From: Notospermus geniculatus
Taxonomy: Eukaryota; Nemertea; Pilidiophora; Heteronemertea; Lineidae
Assembly (NCBI GenBank): GCA_002633025.1
Contig: NMRB01000847.1
Location: 187,972-251,971 of the forward strand
Direction of reading: 5' to 3'
Length of the DNA stretch: 64,000 nucleotides
The notes below the pieces were generated by a model. That model was given only the letters and a program-made list of their open reading frames with translations, was not told where the DNA came from and ran no database searches. A program made the position numbers and the translations under genes. This document shows positions 63,584 through 64,000 of the stretch, piece after piece. The first letter of the stretch is position 1. Every line of letters starts with the position of its first letter.

Positions 63584-64000
63584 TAGTGTGTTGTGACATA
63601 AAGGAATCAACCATAAAGGTTCAACTGACAAATTTAGCATTTTATAAATGTGGACAATATCCCTTTAAAACCCAACAGATTTGCATTCTGTCGTTTCCAT
63701 GTGATAGGCAAGACCCTTCTGCACATTCACTGCAAATTTTGTTGAACTCCGACAAGTTGATCTTATGATACAAAATGTCTGAATTAATGAGAACCCCACG
63801 AACGATGTGTGTTCAGGGTCATCGGTGTACATTTGAACAGGCTGACGTACATTTGTACATGGAACACTAATTGTGCTGAAAATAGCTCAGTTATCGTCAG
63901 AAATGGAATTCAAAGCATCATGTTGGCAGGTTCATGTACCTCTTCACCACAAAAAAAGTTGAAGCTCGTGCCTATTACGTAAAGCCAAAATTCAGGCAGT

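Overview
The window is animal nuclear DNA, most likely from a marine invertebrate. Genes are broken into short exons with GT-AG introns, non-coding DNA dominates, and fold-back repeats occur every few kilobases. The gene content is metazoan: a monocarboxylate-transporter-like carrier, the C-terminal part of a megalin/LRP2-like receptor and two rhodopsin-type GPCRs. Sequence style and gene families fit an invertebrate deuterostome or a spiralian, but I cannot name the species. The text is a draft assembly. It has a 61-base gap, a 4-base gap in poly-C, and several single-n joins, three of which sit between near-identical repeated segments and look like unmerged contig or haplotype ends.

Layout. 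About 1-15.85 kb (+ strand): the 3' half of an SLC16/MCT-like gene. Exons 'A' and 'B' occur twice in tandem, followed by one terminal exon 'C'. The last intron holds a 1.2-kb minisatellite and several palindromes. 15.85-24.13 kb: no convincing gene; fold-back elements, assembly duplicates and a Tc1/mariner-like MITE. 24.13-29.53 kb: a 5.4-kb Polinton/Maverick-like element with 171-bp termini that are themselves palindromic. It carries a retroviral-type integrase, a C2H2 finger ORF and a zinc-ribbon ORF that may be a viral late-transcription-factor relative. It lacks polymerase and capsid genes, and a TIR-bounded insert abuts the integrase C-terminus.

30.8-39.3 kb (+): seven phase-compatible exons for the end of an LRP2/megalin-like receptor (YWTD propeller end, EGF modules, transmembrane helix, cytoplasmic tail with an NPxY motif). 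The NPxY exon is tandemly duplicated with two different endings. 39.3-45.7 kb: repeats. 45.7-52.3 kb (-): two related intronless GPCR coding regions. The 5' flank and first codons of the upstream-most one recur inverted at 53.4-53.9 kb. 52.3-64 kb: repeats, non-LTR retrotransposon fragments and fold-back elements.

The genes do not form a pathway. The main biology is the mobile DNA: many non-autonomous palindromic elements, some caught as filled/empty sites, some in back-to-back pairs, some nested, plus the Polinton-like element. Most short open frames in the window are by-products of these palindromes and tandem repeats.
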